This document shows positions 9,090 through 19,151 of a stretch of DNA of 64,000 nt, piece after piece. This DNA comes from Dolomedes plantarius (lineage: Eukaryota; Arthropoda; Arachnida; Araneae; Dolomedidae), in assembly GCA_907164885.2 (NCBI GenBank), contig OU015490.1:96087604-96151603 (forward strand). Reading direction: 5' to 3'. The position numbers and the translations under genes are program-made. Within the stretch, counting starts at the first letter, position 1; every line of letters starts with the position of its first letter. The notes under the pieces are model-generated. The model did not search any database. It had not been told where the DNA came from and was given only the letters and a program-made list of their open reading frames with translations.

Positions 9090-11355
9090 TAATTTCCCTT
9101 TTTTCTTTTTAAAATTCCTTTTCCTAAAAAAATGTATACATGTTTATATAAATCTATTAAAGTACAATAACTTTAGAAGAAGCTGAAATTTTTCCTCAAA
9201 ATAATTCATAATATTCCTACCTTCTCTTCAGTTACTTAGTTTCCATCAAAATTTGGACCGAATTTGTATAAAAAAGGCAACATGATGTGTGTTACAATAT
9301 CCTTGTGGTGTGTCACCAAGTGTCCTTCAAGAAGACACAAAATACTGTTATCATATACGTCTCCAAGAGGTTCATAGATACCTTTGCTATTAAGTGTTTG
9401 AAGTCTCCCTTCACCTTTTTCTATTTATAGAGTCACTGGTACTTTCTGTGGTTTTATTCTACTGTTATCTTACGACATTCTACAATGTTGTATGGTAAAT
9501 TATGCAAACGGAAAAAGTGTAAAAAGATAAATTTCTCATAATTTAATGGTGATACTTCCAGGCTTTAAAAAGATTCATACTACCAAGAATTCATGGATTT
9601 CCCATAGAAACAGTCACACCTAAAGACCGTTGACTTAAACAAACATACCGCTAATTTTTAGTTCGAAACTAGAAGTCAGTTTTAAGAAGTTTGCTTTTGC
9701 ATTAGCATCTCCAGTAATTTTCAGGTAATACGAATGCATATATCCTTTTACTTCCTAAAATACGCCTTCAAATCTTAATTTCGTGATAATTTTTCTTTAG
9801 TCTTTTCTGCTTGAAAATTCTAATAAATGTATAAAGCTGAACAGAACTATATGCTTCGTTCTATTCAGATTTTTGACATTATACCTCTAAGGAATTTCAA
9901 ATCTCTTCAATTACATTTTTAAACATATATCATTCATACTATAATAGTGTCAGATGTTTATAGCAAATTTTAATTTAGAGTGCATGTATCTCAAAAAATG
10001 ATAACAAAAATAAGTCGTCCAAGATAATTAAGATCATCTTTTGTTTTGTAGCAAAAATAAGCTTTATAGCATTTTTTGACATGGACAATATTTCCCCATC
10101 ACACTTTCTATTCTTAAGTCAAACTTAATTAACTCTTCACAGATAAATAATACTGAGACAATATATTTAGGTACGCACATAAACTAATTTCATAACTTAC
10201 GGAATGATTTTCTCAAGCATAATCTCTTTGAACATCCTAATGTACTGGATAGATTATGAGTATTTACAATTATTACTTTTCTTCTTGATCTGTCAAGTAA
10301 TTATTTTAAAGCTCCTTTAATATACATCTCAAGGACCTCTCAAAACAAATAAAATATGATCATTTTCATATTATTTTGCGCATTAAAATAGAGCCTGTCA
10401 AGAACACTTAAGCATTATAAATTTCTTCCCGAAGATTTGACATGTTGAGACACTTGTAATTTTCAATCTTTTCATTCAATTTCTTAATGAAAATTAAAGC
10501 GTGAAGCTCTGAAGATAAACTGAGACAAAACAAAAACGGTAATTCTTTGCAAATATATATAATTTTTAGTGCAAGTTTTAAAATGAATTTTTGTCCATTT
10601 ATTTAAAAGGTAATTACTCTGAACCTGGATAAAACTTAAACTTCCTTCAAAATATTCTTTATTATGAAGCATTTATTTGTAATTAAATATATTTTGTATT
10701 TCTATTTCAAATATAATAATCTCCCTTCCTAAATATTTTAGTGGCCTAAGTGTTGAAATACGAATATTAATGAATGAATGAATGAAAAAATCTTCAAAAC
10801 TGTAATTAAACCGAATTACAGATTAAATCAGGATTATACAGCTAACAAAAATCCTAAAAGAGGCACAGCAGCCCTGAATGAAAAATTAAGTGTTAACAAT
10901 TTACAACTCGTCTCTGTTTAACAACCTTATATTCATATAATATAGGGTAATAGCCACTATGCACGAAAAGTATCTTTCGATCAATACATGTGAAAGAGTT
11001 GATATAGGAAGACTCTGCTGTATTCGAGATTTAATGCTCTTTTGCGTGTTTTGAGAAATGGTGGTGAAAGAAGTGATGTAGAATAAAAAGAGTGAACTTT
11101 GGAGGGGGGAGGGGGGTTTCTCCATAAAAAATAGTTCTGAACCGGATGTTCCTGGTAATACCATATCTTACTAACTCAAACAATATCACTGAACTTAAAT
11201 GAACAATATATCAGTTATGTTAAATACTTTATCTGTATCACAGTCCATATATATTTTCACTGTTTGCAAGATTACTTAAACGATGCATGCAGAAATGCAG
11301 TTCTGGTTACCAATACATAGCTTTAAAAAGAGGGCCTATTTGTAGCCTATCGCTC
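9090..11355. other. long AT-rich stretch, nothing recognised
   Basis: About 2.3 kb without a credible frame. A short GAAT run lies at about 10770-10787 and a G-rich patch at 11103-11118. No terminal repeats or transposase words noticed. It could be unique intergenic DNA or old decayed repeats. Confidence 0.5.
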
Positions 11356-11359
11356 AGAA

Positions 11360-11945
11360 AAGTCAGGTAGCCTATCGGTAACGCGTCGGCTTTCGATACT
11401 GAGGGTGGTCGGATCGAATCCCTATAAGCACCGTTAAATTCTCCGTGTCTAGGTTGGATATCGCTCACTACTTTCAACAACGTCATATCTCAAAAATCGG
11501 CGATTTTTAATAATGCCTGTTTTCAGAATGCCTTGAAAGAGTAGTATATTACTGCAAGATCGTCATATCTAACCTTTCAATATTTAGCCACTACAGTGCT
11601 TAATTAATATTTATTTTTAATACATTTTATTCTACTTTTCAACTTTAAAATCACTCTCTTGAAAAATCACGTATTTGGAGATATGACGTTGTTGAAATGC
11701 GTGAGCGATATGGGCACGTTAAATCCGTAGACTGGAAAGTCCTTCTATGAGGTCAGTGGATGGGGAAGGTACGATCCCTCCAGATGTCGCCCCAAGGAAT
11801 GCTCGATCAAAATTGTGAGGGAACCTAGCCAAGGCAGACTCTAACCTTTGTGGTGCTAATATAAACTGCAGCCGCACTACTGAGCCCGAAGCCAATATGG
11901 GCCTAGCTGGCACTTCCGGCCACGGGGCATTAGGAACAACAACCC
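11360..11945 (+). mobile_element. tRNA-derived SINE, copy 2, split by a MITE
   Basis: Box-A-like GGTAGCCTATCGGTAACGCG, box-B-like GGTCGGATCGAATCCC, then GTCTAGGTTGGATAT. The body resumes after the MITE at GGGCACGTTAAATCCGTAGA and runs to a 3' end GGCATTAGGAACAACAAC, followed by poly-C/poly-A. Without the 248-bp MITE it is about 340 bp, the same as copy 1. A minus-strand frame across the 3' half is a shadow. Confidence 0.75.
11461..11708. mobile_element. MITE inserted in the SINE
   Basis: 248 bp with about 30-bp inverted ends: left TCGCTCACTACTTTCAACAA, right (complement) TCGCTCACGCATTTCAACAA, then CGTCATATCTC on both. Comparison with SINE copy 1 (GGATATGGCC) gives the empty site. The insert duplicated TA, or ATAT if the terminal bases are counted differently. 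The TA reading fits a Tc1/mariner-type MITE. Confidence 0.8.
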
Positions 11946-11955
11946 CCCCCCCCAA

Positions 11956-12474
11956 AAAAAAAAAATAATGATAATATTTTTTTTAATTGGGGCCCCGTAC
12001 TATTTCATTTCAAGTTTTGTAATTCCAAGATTTTTATTCATGAAATTTTTTTATTATAACAACTTCAAACAACGCTACAAAAATAATAGCACAATAAATA
12101 TAAAATATGATAAAGCAAACATCTGAGACAACTACTATATCGAAAAGTTAAATAGGGATAAAATAAACAATTTTAAAGCTAAATTTCTCGCAAATATAGA
12201 AATCCGAAAGATATTTTAACTTAAAAAATTGAATTCTAACTCAAGGACATTCCCTTCTTATCTTGAGATCTTATTTCAGCCAGGGGTAAAATGCACTGTC
12301 ATTTTCTTAACTGAAATTTTTCAGGGGTAGAAGATAGCAGATGAATCTGGTAAAAAAGACCGCATCAAAAAACTTATTATCATATTAATTTGGATTATTT
12401 GTTCCACAATTCAATTTTGAAAAATTCGATAAGGACCTACAACTATTATACATAAATCCAAATATTGGTATATA
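11956..12474. other. AT-rich stretch, nothing recognised
   Basis: A poly-C/poly-A run at 11943-11965, then AT-rich DNA up to the mariner end. Confidence 0.5.
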
Positions 12475-12878
12475 CGAGGGGTGATCAAAAACTAAGGTTA
12501 CAAGGTCAATATTCCTGGAGTTTCGTCTGTTACACAGACATTAGTTGTGTGCGGTAATATTAATACATGCGGTCGCTAACTGTGGAGACTTTCACCTACC
12601 CGCAACCTACAGCGTTAGTTGAAGGTTAACAGAAATGGCGACTCGTTTGGAAAACTGGTCTCGCGAAGAAATCCGCTCAGTTATTCGCTCAATTGTGGGC
12701 GAAACATGCAAGTGCGGCTGAAATTCACTGGCAGCATCTTCCTTCACGACAACGCGCGACTTCATACCGCCCAGAAGATCACCACGCTGTTGAAGAAATT
12801 TCGCTGGGACATCATCGAACACCCTTCCTACAGCCCGGACCTAGCTCCGAGCGACTTCCATCTCTTTCCCCACTTTAA

Positions 12879-13884
12879 CTCGAGAGCACTCGCGCCCAAT
12901 TTCGAACACAAGTACTCGCGCCGGGTATCTCATACCCTAGTTCATTTCTGCTATTTAAATATCAATTAATATTGTTTATATGCAAACCTTACGTAACTAA
13001 AGAACATAAGATAATAAATTAAAGATTTTTAGTGAATTTTAATAATACTTACATTTTTATAGACAATTTTTACAAACTACATACTGATGTTCAACACAGA
13101 CATTTTTCCCATTTCTGGCACATAAACTTTGTTTTTCAGTCCTTATTACTTGGGCAAATTTAACAACGTTTATATTTTGTCTTGAGTTTTTTTGCAGGAG
13201 GTTCATTATTAGTGATTTCCAGTTCCATTCAAGGACTTGAATAAGTTGTTTTTGTTTGAGGCACCATCATATTTAGCATGTTGCTATTGAAGAGAACATT
13301 CCATGCATCTACGGGAGAAGAGACATCTCTTGAATAATTTGTATTACCTGGAAGCTTAATAATTTCGTTCCTTGAAGGCTTTCTTACATTTTGCCGGTAT
13401 TTTTTCTTCAGCCATTTTGAAATTTTATCTTTTCCAATATAAAAATCGGCTGTTGACAGTGAACCTTTATCTTCGGTTTCTGTCTCAATTTCAGTGGAAG
13501 AATCGTGATTGCTACAGTATTCTCCATCCTCAGAGGCATCATTATCTTGGGATAAAGTTTCATTATCACTAGAAACAGTCTCTAAAGATGTCGCAATTGT
13601 TTTATTTCCTCGTCCTAATTCCAAAATCGCGCCATGATGCACTAAACTAACAGAAAAAAAGGAAAGATCTGACTGACGCGAGGACTCGCACGGGTATGAC
13701 ATACCCGTAGAAATATTTTTCTCAAAATCTATTTATTGAGCAGACATAGTTTTTACCCCGCTGAAAGAATGTGACCTTGAATACAGCTACACGAAATTTC
13801 GGCCTAATCCGATAAGAATAAGATAACAAAAACATTGAATGAAAATGGATTGGGTATGTCATACCCGGTGCGAGTTCTCGCGGG
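12879..13884 (-). mobile_element. piggyBac element, internally deleted, nested in mariner
   Basis: TTAA on both sides (12875-12878, 13885-13888). Minus-strand terminus CCCGCGAGAACTCGCACC is followed by the palindrome GGGTATGACATACCC. The other end has CTCGAGAGCACTCGCGCC and, after a short spacer, GGGTATCTCATACCC. A third copy of the palindrome is at 13690-13704. Inside are only N- and C-terminal parts of a transposase. Confidence 0.85.
13057..13702 (-). pseudogene. piggyBac transposase remnant (N-terminus fused to Cys-rich tail)
   Basis: The N-terminal part has an acidic region (DNETLSQDNDASEDGEYCSN), then FYIGKDKISKWLKKKYRQNV and SPVDAWNVLFNSNML, matching the start of the piggyBac DDE domain. 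The catalytic core is absent. A second frame near the end reads CARNGKNVCVEHQYVVCKNC then a stop, the C-terminal cross-brace zinc-binding domain, with some cysteines replaced. The frame joining the two parts is broken. Confidence 0.75.
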
Positions 13885-14154
13885 TTAAGGAGAACCTAGG
13901 GGGCCGACGATTCACTTCAGACGAGGAGGTGAAACACTTCACCACAACATGGCTTAACACGCAAGGACAGGATTTTTACCAGCAGGGAATATTCAAACTC
14001 ATCCCACGAAGCGACAAGTGCCTAAACCGATATGGAGACTATGTCAAAAAATAACTTAATGTATGTACAATCAGTTGGTTGTATTGTTTTATGAAATAAA
14101 ATGTACAGGTTTCCTTGCAGGCTTTGTAACCTTACTTTTTGATCACCCCTCGTA

Positions 14155-14870
14155 GTTGTTATATTGGTAAATATGGGCATAGCTATTGGACTATTTGGAC
14201 ATAAATCGAAAGTTAAATGAACTGATGCATAAAACATCATATCTATCTGCAGGAAAAATATTTAAATTTTTTTTAAAGGAGATTTAATTTTGTATTTTCT
14301 CTGGTCTTGTTTTGGTACATTCTTCTCAAAAACTATGGATGTTAGAATAAGAAAAGCAATTGCGAGAAGTTAAGAAGTTCGAAGGACCGCGAAAATAAAC
14401 ATTTATTTACAGGAGGTCAAACATATACAAGCTACAACAGAGATAGACACAGACTGAAAGAATAAAGAACATCACAAGTATTTATAAACGTATACAAGAT
14501 CCCAGAAAAAGACAATAATAGATTTTAAATAAGATATACAATTTAAATCTTTGATACGAGAACAAATCAGAGAGAAGAGAAGGAACTGAGATCAAATGAT
14601 GTCGGGTGCGATTACATTGATAACAATGGAAGAGTTCATTTCTTTGAAAAGTTAGTTTGTTTTACAATTACGTAGTCATGGATACGAATTAAAATTGGGT
14701 GAAGCCCCAATATACAGAGAGATTGTTCCCTTAAATATTTTCAAGAAAGTGACTAGATATCAAAATATGACGGGTAGTGACGTATCATTGATCCAGGGAT
14801 GTCTAGAATATTTTTTTAGTTGTACTTGAATTCCTGTGATAGAGTGTTCGAAGGCATGAGGTTTGTGAGG
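14155..14870. other. AT-rich stretch, nothing recognised
   Basis: No named feature. It leads into the SINE head at about 14875. Confidence 0.45.
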
Positions 14871-14874
14871 AAGG

Positions 14875-14985
14875 GGGTCCTGACCACTTACTGGTTATCG
14901 TGTAAGGATTCAGTACTGGAGGGGGGGTGTGCTCGTATAGAATCCCGACAAGTGCTTCTGAATGCTCTCTTGTCTACACCGGGTA
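14875..14985 (+). mobile_element. tRNA-SINE head, copy 3
   Basis: GTGCTCGTATAGAATCCCG is box-B-like and lines up with SINE copy 1. It is followed by AATGCTCTCTTGTCTACACC, matching the segment after box B in copies 1 and 2. The box A region is weak. The SINE body that should follow is replaced by the tandem array. Confidence 0.55.
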
Positions 14986-16210
14986 CTGGCATGTTAAATC
15001 TGTAGGCTATAAAGTTGCTCCGTGTGGTTTGTTGGTACAAAAAGATAGTGCTAACCTCCAAGATGTCACACTTTTCGGTGCTAGGTCTAAATTTTGGTGG
15101 CACCAGGCCTCGATGTTGGGCACTGGCATGCTAAATCCGTAGGCTAGAAAATCTCTCCGTGTGGTTTGTAGGTTTAAAAGCAGAGTGCGAACCTCCAAGA
15201 TGTCACACTTTTCGGTGCTAGGTCTAAATTTTGGTGGCACCAGGCCTCGATGTTGGGCACTGGCATGTTAAATCCGTAGGCTAGAAAGTCTGCGTGTGGT
15301 TTGTAGGTTTAAAAGCAGAGTGCTAACCTCCAAGATGTCACACTTTTCGGTGCTAGGTCTAAATTTTGGTGGCACCAGGCCTCGATGTTGGGCACTGGCA
15401 TGTTAAATCCGTAGGCTAGAAAGTCTCTGCGTGTGGTTTGTAGGTTTAAAAGCAGAGTGCTAACCTCCAAGATGTCACACTTTTCGGTGCTAGGTCTAAA
15501 TTTTGGTGGCACCAGGCCTCGATGTTGGGCACTGGCATGCTAAATCCGTAGGCTAGAAAATCTCTCCGTGTGGTTTGTAGGTTTAAAAGCAGAGTGCGAA
15601 CCTCCAAGATGTCACACTTTTCGGTGCTAGGTATAAATTTTGGTGGCACCAGGCCTCGATGTTGGGCACTGGCATGTTAAATCCGTAGGCTAGAAAGTCT
15701 GCGTGTGGTTTGTAGGTTTAAAAGCAGAGTGCTAACCTCCAAGATGTCACACTTTTCGGTGCTAGGTCTAAATTTTGGTGGCACCAGGCCTCGATGTTGG
15801 GCACTGGCATGTTAAATCCGTAGGCTAGAAAGTCTCTGCGTGTGGTTTGTAGGTTTAAAAGCAGAGTGCTAACCTCCAAGATGTCACACTTTTCGGTGCT
15901 AGGTCTAAATTTTGGTGGCACCAGGCCTCGATGTTGGGCACTGGCATGCTAAATCCGTAGGCTAGAAAATCTCTCCGTGTGGTTTGTAGGTTTAAAAGCA
16001 GAGTGCGAACCTCCAAGATGTCACACTTTTCGGTGCTAGGTCTAAATTGTGGTGGCACCAGGCCTCGATGTTGGGCACTGGCATGTTAAATCCGTAGGCT
16101 AGAAAGTCTCTGCGTGTGGTTTGTAGGGATAAAAGAAGAGTGCGAACCTCCAAGATGCCACCCTTTTGGGTGCGAGGTCTAAATTGTGGTGGCACCAGGG
16201 CTCGATATTG
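14986..16210 (+). repeat. SINE-derived tandem array, nine units of about 137 bp with a 409-bp higher-order period
   Basis: Units begin GGGCACTGGCATGTTAAATC and end GGTGGCACCAGGCCTCGATG, starting near 14983, 15118, 15255, 15391, 15528, 15664, 15799, 15936 and 16073. Most are nearly identical; the first and last are more diverged. Diagnostic changes (GTTAAAT or GCTAAAT, CTCTCCG or CTCTGCG, GTGCGAACC or GTGCTAACC) recur every third unit, so units 2-4 repeat as 5-7 with a 409-bp period. The unit matches the SINE body of copies 1 and 2 (GGTGCTAGGTC, TTAAATCC-GTAG). Repeated minus-strand frames starting MPPKFRPSTEKCDILEV are by-products. Confidence 0.9.
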
Positions 16211-16214
16211 ATTC

Positions 16215-17246
16215 ACCTATAAGGTGCTCCTATTGCAAGAAACCAACAATGTCGAAGGGCATATGGGAGAACGTCTAAACTAATGTAGCTGCCGTGTTGG
16301 GGAAAATTGTTAAGGAAGTAAAACTATACGACAATAAACTTCGGAAATAAGGACAGGAAATTTTGTCTGAAGATCTCTTCAAAACCGTGAAGTAAAATAG
16401 GTAAATATATAAATAAAATAAAAGAATAATTTATAGCTGAAGAGTAGAAAAAATATGTCTCGGTTAACATACTACAAAAGACGAGTAAAATTGTCTATAT
16501 TTTCAAACCACTCACCTGTACTACGAAATCTGATTCTACTAAATCCGAGGCAAGAACTGAAACGTCGTTTTAAATAATAACGCAAATAGTAGTTAAAATC
16601 AGAAAAAAAATGGTGAAAGATTCTTTCATTTCTAAAATGAGCTTTAGGAGATAATCAAATTTGAAAACGACTAGTTTGAAAGGATTTGCTTAAATTATAA
16701 TAGTTAAAGATTTAAAATTCAAATTGCTTTACAGTCTATTTACACGTTTAATTTCTGTTTTTCTACGAATAATTTTATAATAAAAGCTAATGTACACTTT
16801 TGAAAAATTTGGCGTAGTATTATAAAATACATCATGACTATGATTTATTTAAAGACAATTTATAGTACTAACGTCCTAATACAACTTTCCATTACCTTTA
16901 AATTCCTATTTAATCACTTTTGAAGCGCATCTGAAGCTACGATGTCTGAAAAACAGACATAATATAGACACTTGGAGATTTTTTTTTCATTACTGAATTA
17001 AACCCTGCCATATTACTATAAATAGTACAAATATTCTAAATATTAATGTACGTAATCAATAGGTCTTATTCATTACATATAAAAAATTGTGATCTTAAGC
17101 GTTCCAAATGTAATTAAGCTAATAAAAAGCATAATACAACTAAAGTTAAGATGTTTATGTTTTAGTTATTCTTTCATACTTCATATTTTAAAGCTTATTT
17201 GTGGTACTAAAGAATTATAAAATAACATGCATTGTGTATAAAATCC
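16215..17246. other. AT-rich stretch, nothing recognised
   Basis: About 1 kb with no frame or repeat that I can name. Confidence 0.5.
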
Positions 17247-17250
17247 TTAA

Positions 17251-17671
17251 AAGTCTGTTGTGTACTAACCTTATAGGATTCGCTCACTTCAATGTTAACC
17301 AAAGGAGAAAATTTGTCGAAGGATTGGCGACTTGGATTGAAAGACTTTTTTTAAATTGTTCTCCACAATAGAGAAAGAACTTTTACACCGTGGGGAATTA
17401 AAATTTTTTTTGTAAAATGGATATAATATTATAAAATTTAAATTATTCAGGGGAAAAATCTGGTATAGTGTGTTTTTAAAGCTCATAAATCCCTTTGTTG
17501 GACAAAATTTATAAAATGAATCGTGTTGCAAGGTGCACAAAAGTTCAGGCTTTCTGAAAATACCACTTTCATTGGATTACCAGCATTTATATAGCTGAAA
17601 ATAGTAGAAGAATTTTCTCAATAGGTTGACATTGTGTTGAATGAAACCAATAGGGTTAGTACATAGCAGCT
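17251..17671. mobile_element. TTAA-flanked MITE, family I, copy A
   Basis: 421 bp between TTAA at 17247-17250 and 17672-17675. Left end AAGTCTGTTGTGTACTAACC, right end (complement) AGCTGCTATGTACTAACCCT. The interior (minus) includes GAACTTTTGTGCACCTTGCA, matching GAACATTTATGCACATTGCA in copy C at 58697-59114. No coding. Confidence 0.75.
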
Positions 17672-17675
17672 TTAA

Positions 17676-18230
17676 GCTCGAGGTGGGAAATAGAATTTCT
17701 GGCGATTGCACGGCCGATTTTTGTCGCAGTTCAATTTGGAGGACTTTGAAATGCAGGTAATAATTCTAATCCATTTATAAGCATAAACAAAGCTAGACAA
17801 CTTAGAAAGATACTGGAAATAAATGAAATCGAAATGCTATTGAACATAAGTAATAAGAAAGATGAAGATGAAATAGGAAGAGCTTAAATTTCTACATTTG
17901 AAATTTCATTTGCTTGTAAAGCTACAATATAGCTGTATTAAAAGTATTTTTTTTCTGTTATCATGTAAATTTTCATCTTCGGGAATGAATTCCGTTAATC
18001 GTAGTCGGAGATGCCTCTATCCATTGTAGCGCCTGAGGGAATATTTCTAAAAAAGTGCGTTTCCAACTTTTTGGAGAGACTCTAAGTAAGGAATGTATCT
18101 ATTAAAAAATGCATACTTACTAGAAAAAAGAACATTTTTGGAAAAATGTGTATTTATTTTAAAAAGTTTTATTTATTTATAAAAAACATGAAAATTAAAA
18201 AAAAAATCTGATAATTTATTAAGTAATAAT
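17676..18230. other. AT-rich stretch, nothing recognised
   Basis: No feature found before the twin hairpins. Confidence 0.45.
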
Positions 18231-18234
18231 TGCA

Positions 18235-18293
18235 CGGAGAATGACAATTTCTAAATCATTCTCCGAGCTTGCTGCAATAAAATATTGCAGCAA
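18235..18293. repeat. two adjacent perfect 10-bp hairpins
   Basis: CGGAGAATGA (18235-18244) pairs with TCATTCTCCG (18256-18265). Three bases later TTGCTGCAAT (18269-18278) pairs with ATTGCAGCAA (18284-18293) around a 5-nt loop. Both stems are perfect. Function unknown. Confidence 0.8.
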
Positions 18294-18512
18294 ATGGTTC
18301 GTTTGTATCTGTATAATTTATTATTTTCCTATACCTTCTTTTTTATAAAAATTATAGTTAAATAATTCAATCACTTATGAATTGTTGTTCACAGATAATT
18401 ATTTAAAATTTTCAATTTAGAAACACTGCGCCAATCGCAATTTACAGTTACAGATAGTGTTTCTAGAACTCTTAGAGCTACATTTAGAAATATGCATCAA
18501 CATTTATTTCTT

Positions 18513-18581
18513 CCACCTCAAATTCAGCAGTTTATAATAAATAGTCATTTATTCACATATATTTGCATATTTTTGTAAAAT
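18513..18581 (+). repeat. 175-bp satellite, left fragment
   Basis: Starts CCACCTCAAATTCAGCAG and runs to the LTR insertion. It matches the 3' half of the monomer at 22151-23840 and shows the LTR element landed inside the array. Only a partial monomer remains on this side. Confidence 0.8.
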
Positions 18582-19017
18582 TGTAAGGTATACACAAGAT
18601 TCGATTCACAAGAATCGAACTTTTGAGTGAATTAAACAAGCTGCTTTAGATATGCTAATTTCGGCATACGCGCTTAGTATAAATACCACGCAGCGTCATT
18701 AATGAAAAGGGGTAGGTTGTTAAGGTTGAAAAGGTGTTATCCTGCGCTAGTGCTTAGCGGGCCAGAAGTTTACGTGGCAGTACTGCTGGTTTGACTTACT
18801 GTTCGTGAGTATAAAAATATATTGTTCTTGAAAGCTGTGTTTATACATTCCGTACAAGTAGTACGCATGCTTATTGCTGTAAAAGCCAATTATATGTGCA
18901 ACGAATTCAATAAACATTGTTTCATGTATAAACTGTGTTTGCTTCAAATTCAAATAGAGTGCCACTTCAAATTATATACACCCAAGTCTGGGTAGAAGTG
19001 AGCATAGAAACTCTATA
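18582..19017 (+). repeat. 5' LTR
   Basis: Begins TGTAAGGTATACACAAG and ends ACTCTATA. Promoter-like AGTATAAATACC lies at about 18677-18688, and AATAAA (in TTCAATAAACATTG, about 18906) is a likely poly(A) signal. A short inverted repeat TTCGATTC...GAATCGAA lies near its start. It differs from the 3' LTR at only about six places. Confidence 0.9.
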
Positions 19018-19151
19018 CTGGCGCCCGAAAATATATATACCCTGGTAGTTAGCATTAAATTTGTAACGAACAACATAATTGAAATTAAAAACTTTGTATT
19101 GTGTACTTATATTGATAAAATTGTTGCAAGTACTTATATACTATTTAAAAA

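Larger units (their letters stand above)
12635..14054 (+). pseudogene. mariner transposase remnant, interrupted
   Basis: Starts MATRLENWSREEIRSVIR (helix-turn-helix region), shifts frame to LWAKHASAAEIHWQHL, then a large deletion joins it to FLHDNARLHTAQKITTLLKK (second catalytic Asp) and HPSYSPDLAPSDFHLFPHF (third Asp). The frame stops at TTAA 12875-12878 and resumes after the piggyBac as KENLGGRRFTSDEEV, ending RYGDYVKK. The first catalytic Asp region is missing. Joining the two sides recreates a normal mariner order, so the insertion point is exact. Confidence 0.85.
12475..14152 (+). mobile_element. mariner element, internally deleted and split by a piggyBac
   Basis: TA-flanked (12473-12474, 14153-14154). 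Ends are CGAGGGGTGATCAAAAACTA and (complement) CGAGGGGTGATCAAAAAGTA, matching over about 30 bp. Without the 1006-bp piggyBac it is about 670 bp, roughly half of a normal mariner, because the central transposase region is deleted. Confidence 0.9.

Noticed and set aside
14983..16210. Regular direct repeats as a CRISPR array
   Set aside because: Units are contiguous 137-bp repeats without unique spacers, and the DNA is eukaryotic.
14888..16216. A series of minus-strand frames of 67-77 residues, nearly identical and regularly spaced, as a possible repeated gene family
   Set aside because: They are the same out-of-function frame in each unit of the SINE-derived tandem array. They lack known domains and overlap each other across unit borders.
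18747..18965. 72-residue minus-strand frame, repeated at 21876-22094
   Set aside because: It is repeated only because it lies in the two LTRs. It is antisense to the element and has no known domain.
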